Source: JAFAVZ01 sp036009105 (GTDB taxonomy: Bacteria > Acidobacteriota > Thermoanaerobaculia > Gp7-AA8). Taken from it: a stretch of 13,402 nt of DNA. The position numbers and the translations under genes were made by a program. Under the pieces are notes generated by a model. That model ran no database searches and was not told the origin of the DNA. It saw only the letters and a list, made by a program, of their open reading frames with translations. Of this stretch, positions 1 through 5,402 are shown in pieces. Position 1 is the stretch's first letter; each line of letters opens with the position of its first letter. The stretch covers positions 1-13,402 of the forward strand of contig DASYMJ010000293.1 in the NCBI GenBank assembly GCA_036009105.1, given 5' to 3'.

Positions 1-774
1 CGATCGTTCGACGAACTTTTTCGTCTCATGCAACGCCTCCGCGGCCCCGATGGGTGCCCCTGGGACCGCAAACAGACCCTTCCCGATCTCAAGCCGTTCG
101 TCATCGAAGAGGCCTATGAAGTGGTCGACGCCATCGACCGCGACGACCGCGCCGCGCTGAAGGAGGAGATCGGCGACATGCTCCTCGAGGCGGTGTTCAT
201 CGCCGAGATCACGCGCGAGGAAGGGACGTTCGACATCTACGACTCGATCACCGCCATCCACGACAAGCTGGTGCGCCGCCATCCCCACGTCTTCGGCGAC
301 GTCGAGGCGGATGACGCGGAGCAGGTGCTGGTCAACTGGGAGAAGCTCAAGAGCGAGGAGCGGAAGGCGGAGAACAAGGGCGTGCTCTCCGGCGTGCCCG
401 CCTCGTTGCCCGCCCTGCTGAAGGCCTCGCGGCTGACCGAGAAAGCGGCGCGCGTCGGCTTCGACTGGCGCCGCACGGAGGATGTGTTCGAGAAGCTGGA
501 GGAAGAGGTGGGCGAGTTGCGCGAGGCGATCGCTTCCGGCGGGCAGGAGCAGGTGCAGGAGGAACTGGGCGACCTGCTCTTCACCATCGTCAATGCCGCG
601 CGCAAGCTGAACGTGAACCCGGAAGAGGCGCTGCAGTCGACCAACCGCAAGTTCGCGCGCCGCTTCGCCTCGATGGAGGCCGAGGTGCACCAGAGCGGCC
701 GCAACATCGATCAGCTGTCGCTGGAGGAGATGGACTCGCTGTGGGACCGCGCCAAGGCCGCCGAGCGGCCGTAG
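1..774 (+). CDS. mazG: MazG nucleoside triphosphate pyrophosphohydrolase (5' end cut by window)
   Basis: MazG hydrolyses (d)NTPs to the monophosphate and pyrophosphate in the cytoplasm, cleaning the nucleotide pool and affecting (p)ppGpp-related stress survival (family knowledge). Two tandem MazG helical modules are visible. The first has a VIEEAYEVVDAI helix and a downstream EEIGD metal-binding motif. The second has KLEEEVGELREAI followed by EELGDLLFTIVNAARKL, the better conserved catalytic half. The conserved LRGPDGCPWDRKQT segment near the N-terminus is diagnostic. The frame is open from base 1 (RSFDELFRLMQRLRG), and homologues have about ten residues before LRG. The true start therefore probably lies just upstream of the window, and the ATG at 28 is internal. 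About 257 codons are visible against 263 aa in E. coli, so almost nothing is missing. The gene overlaps or abuts the yidD-like gene, suggesting co-translation. Confidence 0.95.
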   Translation, partial: RSFDELFRLMQRLRGPDGCPWDRKQTLPDLKPFVIEEAYEVVDAIDRDDRAALKEEIGDMLLEAVFIAEITREEGTFDIYDSITAIHDKLVRRHPHVFGDVEADDAEQVLVNWEKLKSEERKAENKGVLSGVPASLPALLKASRLTEKAARVGFDWRRTEDVFEKLEEEVGELREAIASGGQEQVQEELGDLLFTIVNAARKLNVNPEEALQSTNRKFARRFASMEAEVHQSGRNIDQLSLEEMDSLWDRAKAAERP

Positions 775-1052
775 CCGTGCTGCTGTTCGCCGCCTTGGCC
801 GGGCACGACATCCTCGTGCCCGCGCCGCGCGCGTTCGGCGCCCGCGCCGCGCTGGCCGCCATCGGCAGCTACCAGGCGCACCTCTCGCCGCACCTGCGCG
901 GCCGCATCGTGTGCCGCTTCACGCCAACCTGTTCGCATTACGGCTACGAGTCGATCCGCAAGCACGGGCTGTTGGTGGGGGGGATGAAGACGGCATGGCG
1001 GATCGCGCGATGCGGGCCGTGGACGAAGATGGGGACGGTGGATGAACCATGA
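741..1052 (+). CDS. yidD: YidD-like membrane protein insertion efficiency factor
   Basis: YidD is a small inner-membrane-associated protein thought to assist YidC/Sec-dependent membrane protein insertion (family knowledge). The family core is visible: Y-Q-x-H-L-S-P, then CRFTPTCSHYGYESIRKHG, then an ARCGPW ending with the three family cysteines. The end (GTVDEP) replaces the usual GGxDPVP, so this is a diverged form. The start is uncertain. GTG 741 gives a basic segment (MGPRQGRR) ahead of a hydrophobic stretch, and follows GGAGGAG (723-729) by 11 nt. GTG 777 would give a shorter protein starting 2 nt after the mazG stop. I prefer 741, which overlaps mazG by 34 nt and implies translational coupling. 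The gene is outside its common rpmH-rnpA-yidD-yidC setting. The 3' end runs into a palindromic repeat that also bounds the convergent nth gene. Confidence 0.85.
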   Translation: MGPRQGRRAAVAVLLFAALAGHDILVPAPRAFGARAALAAIGSYQAHLSPHLRGRIVCRFTPTCSHYGYESIRKHGLLVGGMKTAWRIARCGPWTKMGTVDEP

Positions 1053-1056
1053 GGAG

Positions 1057-1128
1057 AACGTAAGGCCGGCTCTCCAGCCGACCCATCATCCTTCTTTACT
1101 GCGGCCGGCTGAGAGCCGGCCCTACGTT
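1057..1128. repeat. Double-hairpin GGCCGGCT palindromic element, copy A
   Basis: First of four copies in the window. The left arm (AACGTAAGGCCGGCT) is the inverse complement of the right arm (AGCCGGCCCTACGTT) apart from one base. Each arm contains its own hairpin: GGCCGGCT-CTCC-AGCCGaCC, with one mismatch, and GGCCGGCT-GAG-AGCCGGCC. The core between the hairpins ends in TTTACTGC, shared with the other copies. It lies between convergent yidD and nth, and the nth stop codon (complement of 1127-1129) overlaps its right end. The architecture resembles REPIN/BIME elements; a role as terminator or mRNA 3'-end stabiliser is plausible but inferred. Confidence 0.85.
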
Positions 1129-1771
1129 ACTCCAACGGCTCTTCCGCGCTGGGGCAGACGTCATTCAACAGGCACTCCCGGCACTTCGGCTTGCGGGCGA
1201 CGCAAACCTGGCGGCCGTGATAGATGATGCGGTGCGAGTAGCTGGTCCACTCCTTCTTCGCCACCACCTGCATCAGGTCCTGCTCGATCTTTTCCGCGTC
1301 GTCGTGCGCGGTGAGCCCCAGGCGGGCGGAGACGCGCGCCACGTGCGTATCGACCACGATGCCGACCGGCATCTTCAGCGCGTTGGAGAGCACCACGTTC
1401 GCCGTCTTGCGGCCTACGCCGGGCAGCGCGGTCAGCTCTTCCATGGTGTGCGGCACCTCGCCGCCGTGCCGCTCCACGAGCACCTTCGAGCAGGCGATGA
1501 CGGCCTTTGCCTTGTTGCGGAAGAAGCCGGTCTGCCGGACGTCCCGCTCCATCTCCGCCTGGCTCGCCGCGGCGAAGTCCCGCGGCGTGGGGTACTTGCG
1601 AAAGAGCTCCTTCGTCACCGCATTCACCCGCGCGTCGGTCGACTGGGCGGAGAGGATGGTGGCGATGAGCAGCTCGAAGGCGTTCGTGTAATCGAGCGCG
1701 ACCCTGGCCTTGGGGTACATGCGTTTGAGGCGGACGAGGATCTCCGCGACGCGGTCCTTGCGACTCTTCAT
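1127..1771 (-). CDS. nth: Endonuclease III (DNA glycosylase/AP lyase)
   Basis: Nth removes oxidised pyrimidines from DNA and nicks the resulting abasic site in base-excision repair. From the chosen start the protein is 214 aa, against 211 in E. coli. Visible motifs are the helix-hairpin-helix LPGVGRKTANVVLSN (residues 116-130) with the catalytic lysine K122, the catalytic aspartate D141 in VDTHVARVSARLGL, and the [4Fe-4S] cluster cysteines C190, C197, C200 and C206 (C-x6-C-x2-C-x5-C). An in-frame ATG at 1795 would add MASHILSP; its ATG overlaps the hutU ATG on the opposite strand, so either no gap or a 22-bp gap separates the two divergent genes. Longer in-frame extensions run antisense to hutU and lack nth similarity. 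The stop codon lies at the edge of palindromic element A. Confidence 0.95.
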   Translation of the reverse strand: MKSRKDRVAEILVRLKRMYPKARVALDYTNAFELLIATILSAQSTDARVNAVTKELFRKYPTPRDFAAASQAEMERDVRQTGFFRNKAKAVIACSKVLVERHGGEVPHTMEELTALPGVGRKTANVVLSNALKMPVGIVVDTHVARVSARLGLTAHDDAEKIEQDLMQVVAKKEWTSYSHRIIYHGRQVCVARKPKCRECLLNDVCPSAEEPLE

Positions 1772-1793
1772 CGGCGATAGGATATGCGACGCC

Positions 1794-3479
1794 ATGACCG
1801 CCACCACCACGCCCGCCCCCGCCGCCCACGCTTCGCGCGTCGTCCGCGCGCCGCGCGGCCTCGAGCTCTCCTGCCGCGGCTGGCAGCAGGAAGCCGCGCT
1901 GCGGATGCTTTGCAACAACCTGGATCCAGACGTCGCCGAGCGGCCTGAAGATCTCGTCGTGTACGGCGGGACCGGCAAGGCGGCGCGCAACTGGGAGTGC
2001 TACGACGCGATCGTCGCCACTTTGAAACGCCTCGCGAACGACGAGACGCTGCTCGTGCAGTCGGGCAAACCGGTGGGCGTCTTCCGCACCCATGAAGGCG
2101 CGCCGCGGGTGCTCATCGCGAACGCGAACCTCGTCCCGAACTGGGCCACCTGGGACGAGTTCCGCCGCCTCGACGCGCTGGGCCTCACCATGTACGGCCA
2201 GATGACCGCCGGCTCCTGGATTTACATCGGGACGCAGGGCATCCTCCAGGGCACCTTCGAGTGTTTCGCCGCCGTGGCGAAGAAGCACTTCGGCAACACG
2301 CTGCGCGGCAAGCTGGTGGTCACCGCCGGGTTGGGGGGGATGGGAGGCGCGCAGCCGCTGGCCGCCACGATGAACGACGCGACCGCGCTGGTCGCCGAAG
2401 TCGATCCGTCGCGTATCCGCCGCCGCATCGAGAAGCGCTATCTGGATGAGGAAGCGCCGTCGCTCGATGCCGCCATCAAACGCGCCCTCGAAGCGCGCGA
2501 TAACGGCGAAGCGGTCTCCATCGGCGTGGTGGCCAATGCGGTCGAGTTGCTGGAAGCGCTCATCGCCCGCAACATCGTCCCGGACGTCCTCACCGACCAG
2601 ACCTCGGCGCACGACGAGCTGCGCGGCTACGTCCCCTCGGGCATGTCATTCGACGCGGCGGCCGCGCTGCGGGAGAGCAGCCCGGAGATGTATGTCGACC
2701 TTTCCTACAGCACGATGGCCCGCCACATGCGCGCCATGCTGGAGCTGCAGCGCCGCGGCGCGGTCACCTTCGACTACGGCAACAACCTCCGCGGCCAGGC
2801 CCGCGACCACGCCAGCGTGGCCGATGCGTTCGAAGTGGGCGGCTTCGTGCCGCTCTTCATCCGGCCGCTGTTCTGCGAAGGGAAGGGGCCGTTCCGCTGG
2901 GCCGTCCTCTCCGGCGATCCGAACGACCTGCTCGTGACGGACGAGGCGATCCTCGAGCTCTTCCCGCACGACGCGGCGCTCCATCGCTGGATCCGCATGG
3001 CCCAGAAGCGGGTGGAGTTCCAAGGCCTGCCGGCGCGCATCTGCTGGCTCGGCTACGGCGAGCGCGACAAGGCGGGCCTGCTCTTCAACCAGCTGGTGGC
3101 GGAGGGGAAGGTGCGGGCGCCGATCGTGATCGGCCGCGATCATCTCGATGCCGGCTCGGTGGCATCGCCGAACCGGGAGACGGAAGGGATGCGCGACGGC
3201 TCGGACGCCATCGGCGACTGGCCGATCCTGAACGCCCTGCTCAACACCGCCGCCGGCGCGACCTGGGTCTCCTTCCACCACGGCGGCGGCGTCGGCATCG
3301 GCTACTCGCTGCACGCCGGGATGGTGATCGTGGCCGACGGCACGGCCGAGGCCGCCGTGCGCCTGGAGCGCGTGCTCACGGCAGACCCCGGCACCGGCGT
3401 GATGCGCCATGTGGACGCGGGCTACCAGGAAGCGGCAGAGGTCGCCAGAACGCGCGGCGTCGATGTACCCATGCTCTGA
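1794..3479 (+). CDS. hutU: Urocanate hydratase (urocanase)
   Basis: HutU converts urocanate to 4-imidazolone-5-propionate, the second step of histidine degradation, using tightly bound NAD+. The 561-aa product matches the usual length of about 555. Visible are the N-terminal LSCRGWQQEAALRM and VVYGGTGKAARNWE blocks, the glycine-rich NAD-binding VVTAGLGGMGGAQPLA, and the urocanase signature FQGLPARICW with its active-site cysteine at C417. The histidine/glycine-rich FHHGGGVGIGYSLHAG follows near the C-terminus. ATG 1794 is chosen because the upstream in-frame codons (from 1710) run antisense to nth and do not resemble the family. No hutH, hutI or hutG accompanies it, so the histidine pathway must be completed elsewhere. 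No strong ribosome site is visible (AGGA at 1780-1783). The gene ends one base before palindromic element B. Confidence 0.97.
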   Translation: MTATTTPAPAAHASRVVRAPRGLELSCRGWQQEAALRMLCNNLDPDVAERPEDLVVYGGTGKAARNWECYDAIVATLKRLANDETLLVQSGKPVGVFRTHEGAPRVLIANANLVPNWATWDEFRRLDALGLTMYGQMTAGSWIYIGTQGILQGTFECFAAVAKKHFGNTLRGKLVVTAGLGGMGGAQPLAATMNDATALVAEVDPSRIRRRIEKRYLDEEAPSLDAAIKRALEARDNGEAVSIGVVANAVELLEALIARNIVPDVLTDQTSAHDELRGYVPSGMSFDAAAALRESSPEMYVDLSYSTMARHMRAMLELQRRGAVTFDYGNNLRGQARDHASVADAFEVGGFVPLFIRPLFCEGKGPFRWAVLSGDPNDLLVTDEAILELFPHDAALHRWIRMAQKRVEFQGLPARICWLGYGERDKAGLLFNQLVAEGKVRAPIVIGRDHLDAGSVASPNRETEGMRDGSDAIGDWPILNALLNTAAGATWVSFHHGGGVGIGYSLHAGMVIVADGTAEAAVRLERVLTADPGTGVMRHVDAGYQEAAEVARTRGVDVPML

Positions 3480-3551
3480 ATGTAGGGCCGGCTGGAGAGC
3501 CGGCCCAGCTATTCTCTGACTGCGGGCCGGCTGGAGAGCCGGCCCTACGTT
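3480..3551. repeat. Double-hairpin GGGCCGGCT palindromic element, copy B
   Basis: Two consecutive identical hairpins, each GGGCCGGCT-GGAG-AGCCGGCCC, separated by an AGCTATTCTCTGACTGC core and bracketed by ATGTAGGG and CCCTACGT tails that are nearly inverse complements. It starts directly after the hutU TGA and ends 3 nt before the stop of the convergent small ORF at 3555. The core is close to that of copy D, showing that it is a homologous unit and not just chance GC palindromes. Confidence 0.88.
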
Positions 3552-3554
3552 TCC

Positions 3555-3725
3555 CTACCTGTTCTTGTCCGAGCCGTTCCGTCGGCCTCTGCCCGGCCGG
3601 TCGCCGTGGACGGAGCGCTCCTGCAGTTCCTCCCGGCTGGATGCGTTGCGGTTGTCGCGGTCGGGGGTCGGCTCATCCTTGCGCGAATGCGTCGGGCCGC
3701 CTTGATTCTTGTCGTCTTTCGCCAT
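3555..3725 (-). CDS. Small hydrophilic, probably disordered protein of unknown function (56 aa)
   Basis: Not a family I recognise. The reading frame starts with MAKDDKNQGGPTHSRKDEP and ends GRGRRNGSDKNR. It is almost entirely charged or polar residues plus G and P, with no cysteine, no aromatic residue and no membrane segment, so it is predicted intrinsically disordered. What makes it credible is a strong ribosome binding site, AGGAGG (complement of 3731-3736), 5 nt before the ATG, and a clean position between convergent element B and the divergent rhodanese operon. Its composition recalls small stress- or desiccation-associated hydrophilic proteins, but that is only an analogy. It is divergently transcribed from the rhodanese pair across a 101-bp spacer. 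Remaining alternatives are a chance ORF or a regulatory RNA region. Confidence 0.6.
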   Translation of the reverse strand: MAKDDKNQGGPTHSRKDEPTPDRDNRNASSREELQERSVHGDRPGRGRRNGSDKNR

Positions 3726-3730
3726 CACAA

Positions 3731-3736
3731 CCTCCT
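3731..3736 (-). promoter_or_regulatory. Strong Shine-Dalgarno of the small ORF
   Basis: The complement reads AGGAGG, followed by TTGTG and then ATG. Spacing is 5 nt. This is among the best ribosome sites in the window and decides the start of the 56-aa ORF. Confidence 0.7.
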
Positions 3737-3776
3737 GCCCGGATCATCGCAAAGCGGGTGCCGGAAGATGTCGGCC

Positions 3777-3804
3777 TCGAGGGCGGTTCTGACCGCCGTC
3801 TCGA
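3777..3804 (+). promoter_or_regulatory. Stem-loop in the leader of the rhodanese operon
   Basis: TCGAG-GGCGGT, loop TCTG, ACCGCC, a 2-nt GT bulge, then CTCGA: an 11-bp imperfect inverted repeat ending 4 nt before the AAAGGAGG ribosome site (3809-3816) of the first rhodanese gene. It could be an operator for a dimeric repressor, or an mRNA leader hairpin. No U-tract follows, so an intrinsic terminator is unlikely. Confidence 0.4.
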
Positions 3805-3808
3805 CTCC

Positions 3809-3816
3809 AAAGGAGG
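3809..3816 (+). promoter_or_regulatory. Shine-Dalgarno of the upstream rhodanese gene
   Basis: AAAGGAGG, 10 nt before the ATG at 3827. It fixes that start over the longer in-frame upstream codons at 3641, which would read through the leader hairpin. Confidence 0.75.
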
Positions 3817-3826
3817 CCTGTCCCCG

Positions 3827-4312
3827 ATGCGCAAACTGTCAGTCGTAGCGGCCGCGACTCTTTTCGCGGTCAGCCTGCACGCGCAGTACAAAGACAAACC
3901 GCCGGCGGTCCAGCCGCAACCGGCGTTACCCCCGCTCATGACCACCAGCCCGGCGATGGCCGCGCCCCAGCCGCCTACCGACGGCGCGCGCCGCATCGCC
4001 CGCCCGGACGCCATCAAGATGGTGAAGGCGGGCAAGGCGATCTTCATCGACGTCCGGTCCAGGGATCAGTACGACCTGGAGCACATCAAGGGCGCCATCA
4101 ACATCCCTCTGGACGAGATCACCAAGCGGCCCCTGCCGAAAAACAAGTTCCTCATCACCTACTGTGCTTGAACGCAGGAACATACGAGCGCCCGGGCGGT
4201 GCTCGACCTGAACGAGAAGAAGATCACGAACACGGCCGCGCTCCTCGGCGGCTGGCACGAATGGAAAGACGCCGGCCTCCCCACGGAGAGCTCGCCGAAG
4301 AAGAAAAACTGA
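3827..4312 (+). CDS. Exported rhodanese-like protein with in-frame UGA: candidate selenoprotein (or nonsense-interrupted gene)
   Basis: Rhodanese-fold proteins move sulfane sulfur or do thiol redox chemistry through an active-site loop cysteine. The N-terminus (MRKLSVVAAATLFAVSLHA, then QYKDK) is a typical Sec signal peptide with an A-x-A-type cleavage site, so the protein should be periplasmic. A Pro-rich linker (about residues 25-50) leads to a single rhodanese domain: KAIFIDVRSRDQYDLEHIKGAINIPLDE, then FLITYCA. At codon 115 (4169-4171) the frame meets TGA. The paralogue just downstream has a cysteine here (YCAC against YCA-TGA). After it the frame stays open for 46 codons (TQEHTSARAVLDLN...TAALLGGWHEWKDAGLP) to TGA 4310-4312. 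Of the first 39 downstream residues 23 match the paralogue, and 41 of 46 codons end in G or C. If TGA is read as Sec the protein is 161 aa with a C113-A-U115 motif. If it is a stop, a 114-aa protein lacking the C-terminal third of the domain results. C113 is retained. Confidence 0.75.
4169..4171 (+). other. In-frame TGA at a conserved cysteine position (candidate selenocysteine codon)
   Basis: TGA aligns with TGC (4655-4657), encoding C114 of the neighbouring paralogue. TGA also ends yidD, hutU and the M13 gene, so general reassignment of UGA is excluded. A dedicated readthrough or Sec signal, or a mutation, is needed to explain it. Confidence 0.6.
4185..4205 (+). promoter_or_regulatory. Hairpin with bacterial SECIS-like spacing downstream of the UGA
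   Basis: CGAGCGCC, loop CGGGC, GGTGCTCG: an 8-bp stem with one G-U pair and a 5-nt loop with G at its second position. Twenty-one nucleotides separate the UGA from the loop. Bacterial SECIS elements lie inside the coding region just after UGA, with a small G-containing apical loop roughly 16-37 nt away, so geometry fits. GC-rich DNA makes such hairpins common, and the Cys-encoding paralogue also can form one here, so this is supportive only. Confidence 0.45.
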
Positions 4313-4315
4313 CCT

Positions 4316-4786
4316 ATGCGCAAACTGACCATCCTCTCCCTCGCCACCCTGCTCGTCGCCGGCGCCGCCGGCGCGCAGTACAAGCCGAAGAGCGCCACGC
4401 CGCCTCCTTCCAACCCGCAGACGATGACGCCCGGTGCGCAGGGCGCGCCGCCGTCGCTGGACAAGGCGCGGCGGATCAAGCGCGACGAGGCGATCCGGCT
4501 GTCGGAGGCGGGGAAGGCGATCTTCGTCGACGTCCGCTCCGAGGAGACGTTCAAGAAGGGGCACATCAAGGGGGCGATGAGCATCCCCTTCAGCCAGCTG
4601 GCCCTCCGCCTGCGCGAGCTGCCGCCGGGGAAGACGGTCATCACCTATTGCGCCTGCCCCGCCGAGCACACGGCCGCGCTCGCCGTGCTCGGTCTGAACG
4701 CGCACAAGCTGAACAACGCCGCCGCCCTGGTCGGCGGCTGGGACGAGTGGGTCGGCGCCGGCGAGCCGGTGGAAACCGGCAAGTAG
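4316..4786 (+). CDS. Exported rhodanese-like protein, cysteine form
   Basis: Paralogue of the preceding gene, 156 aa. The signal peptide MRKLTILSLATLLVAGAAGA is followed by QYKPK, the same mature N-terminus as the neighbour (QYKDK). A Pro/Thr/Gln-rich linker (about residues 25-48) precedes one rhodanese domain: KAIFVDVRSEETFKKGHIKGAMSIPFS, then VITYCACPAEHTAALAVLGL with C112 and C114, and the family end LVGGWDEWVGAGEPV. The C-x-C-P-x-E loop defines a rhodanese subgroup also seen in DedA-rhodanese fusions (family knowledge, recalled). The first cysteine is the usual sulfur-carrying residue. Its ATG lies 3 nt after the second stop of the upstream gene, with only a weak purine-rich GAAGAAGA before it. 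Its translation therefore probably depends on ribosomes arriving from upstream, which would require passage of the UGA at 4169. It is convergent with the zinc-ribbon gene, 11 bp away. Confidence 0.88.
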   Translation: MRKLTILSLATLLVAGAAGAQYKPKSATPPPSNPQTMTPGAQGAPPSLDKARRIKRDEAIRLSEAGKAIFVDVRSEETFKKGHIKGAMSIPFSQLALRLRELPPGKTVITYCACPAEHTAALAVLGLNAHKLNNAAALVGGWDEWVGAGEPVETGK

Positions 4787-4797
4787 CCGGCACCGCC

Positions 4798-5295
4798 TCA
4801 TCCCCGTTCGGCTGCCCTCGCCTCCCCTGAGCGGGGAGCGGTGGCTGCGGCGGTGACGGGACGCCCGCTCTCCGCCTCGTTCTTGCGGTGCAGCTCGGCA
4901 TTGATGCGGCCGAGGAGGATGCGCGCCACGCGCAGGTCGTGGCCGGCGTCGATCAGCAGCATGGTGATGTCGCCGCCGCCCCACATGAGCCCGGCGAGCA
5001 CGATCAGGCGGGTCGCCTCGCCGATGAGCGTGAAGAGCGCGGCGCGGCCTTCCGTCGCCAGCCCGGTCACCACCTCGCCGATCAGCATGACCGCCATCAG
5101 CGCCGCGAGGATCTTGAACAGCCGCGCGATGTAGCGCAGCGTCACGTACGGCTCGAGATCCTCGCCGCGGACCTCCGCCTCCCGTTTCCGGTGCTCCCCT
5201 TCCACGATCGGCGGCGCGCCGCAAGCGGGGCAGGGCTTCGACGGCTCCGGGCGGAGCGTCGAGCATTCGGGGCATCTCACTTCTTCTTCAGCCAC
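4798..5295 (-). CDS. Zinc-ribbon membrane protein of unknown function
   Basis: A 165-aa protein I do not recognise as a named family. The N-terminus has a zinc-ribbon knuckle pair, CPEC (C8, C11) and CPAC (C22, C25), 10 residues apart. A charged segment follows, then two hydrophobic segments, roughly KILAALMAVMLIGEVVTGLA and, after a short charged turn, LIVLAGLMWGGGDITMLLI. A basic/acidic soluble tail rich in A, E and R ends the protein. The likely topology is a cytoplasmic zinc ribbon with a membrane hairpin. The start is GTG at 5295, supported by GAGGAGG (complement of 5301-5307) 5 nt upstream; no better ATG exists. Heptamer repeat element E lies directly upstream of the ribosome site, so transcription from the next minus-strand gene would pass through that repeat. 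Confidence 0.75.
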   Translation of the reverse strand: MAEEEVRCPECSTLRPEPSKPCPACGAPPIVEGEHRKREAEVRGEDLEPYVTLRYIARLFKILAALMAVMLIGEVVTGLATEGRAALFTLIGEATRLIVLAGLMWGGGDITMLLIDAGHDLRVARILLGRINAELHRKNEAESGRPVTAAATAPRSGEARAAERG

Positions 5296-5309
5296 AGGTA
5301 CCTCCTCAA

Positions 5310-5400
5310 AACGATGAACGCTGAAGGATGAACGACGAACAAAAACGCCGCGCGTCGTGCTCGCCTCCGTTCCTCGTTCATCCTTCCTCGTTCATCGTTC
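5310..5400. repeat. Inverted heptamer-array element (AACGATG family), copy 1
   Basis: The left arm (5310-5340) is built of degenerate 7-bp units AACGATG, AACGCTG, AAGGATG, AACGACG. The right arm (5369-5400) is its inverse complement with about three mismatches over 31 bp. A 28-bp unrelated core separates them. It sits between the zinc-ribbon gene and the M15-like gene, ending 2 bp before the stop of the latter (complement of 5403-5405). Confidence 0.85.
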
Positions 5401-5402
5401 CC

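Noticed and set aside
1161..2612. A 483-codon minus-strand frame across nth and hutU
   Set aside because: It is in a different frame from nth and antisense to hutU; the protein has no family motif.
4169..4171. Reassignment of UGA to Trp or Gly in this genome
   Set aside because: TGA ends yidD, hutU, the M13 gene, ligD and others at family-appropriate lengths, so it is a normal stop here.
4765..4780. GCCGGT-GGAA-ACCGGC hairpin at the end of the second rhodanese gene as a terminator
   Set aside because: It lies inside the coding region with no T-tract after it; a 6-bp GC stem is unremarkable at this base composition.
4168..4830. A plus-strand frame starting at the TGA of the first rhodanese, as a sign of a frameshift
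   Set aside because: The rhodanese sequence continues in the original frame after the TGA, so no frameshift is needed; this frame shows no domain.
3926..5275. A 449-codon minus-strand frame across the rhodanese pair and zinc-ribbon gene
   Set aside because: Its composition is R/G/A/H-rich with no recognisable domain, and it overlaps three better-supported genes. It is a GC-rich shadow.
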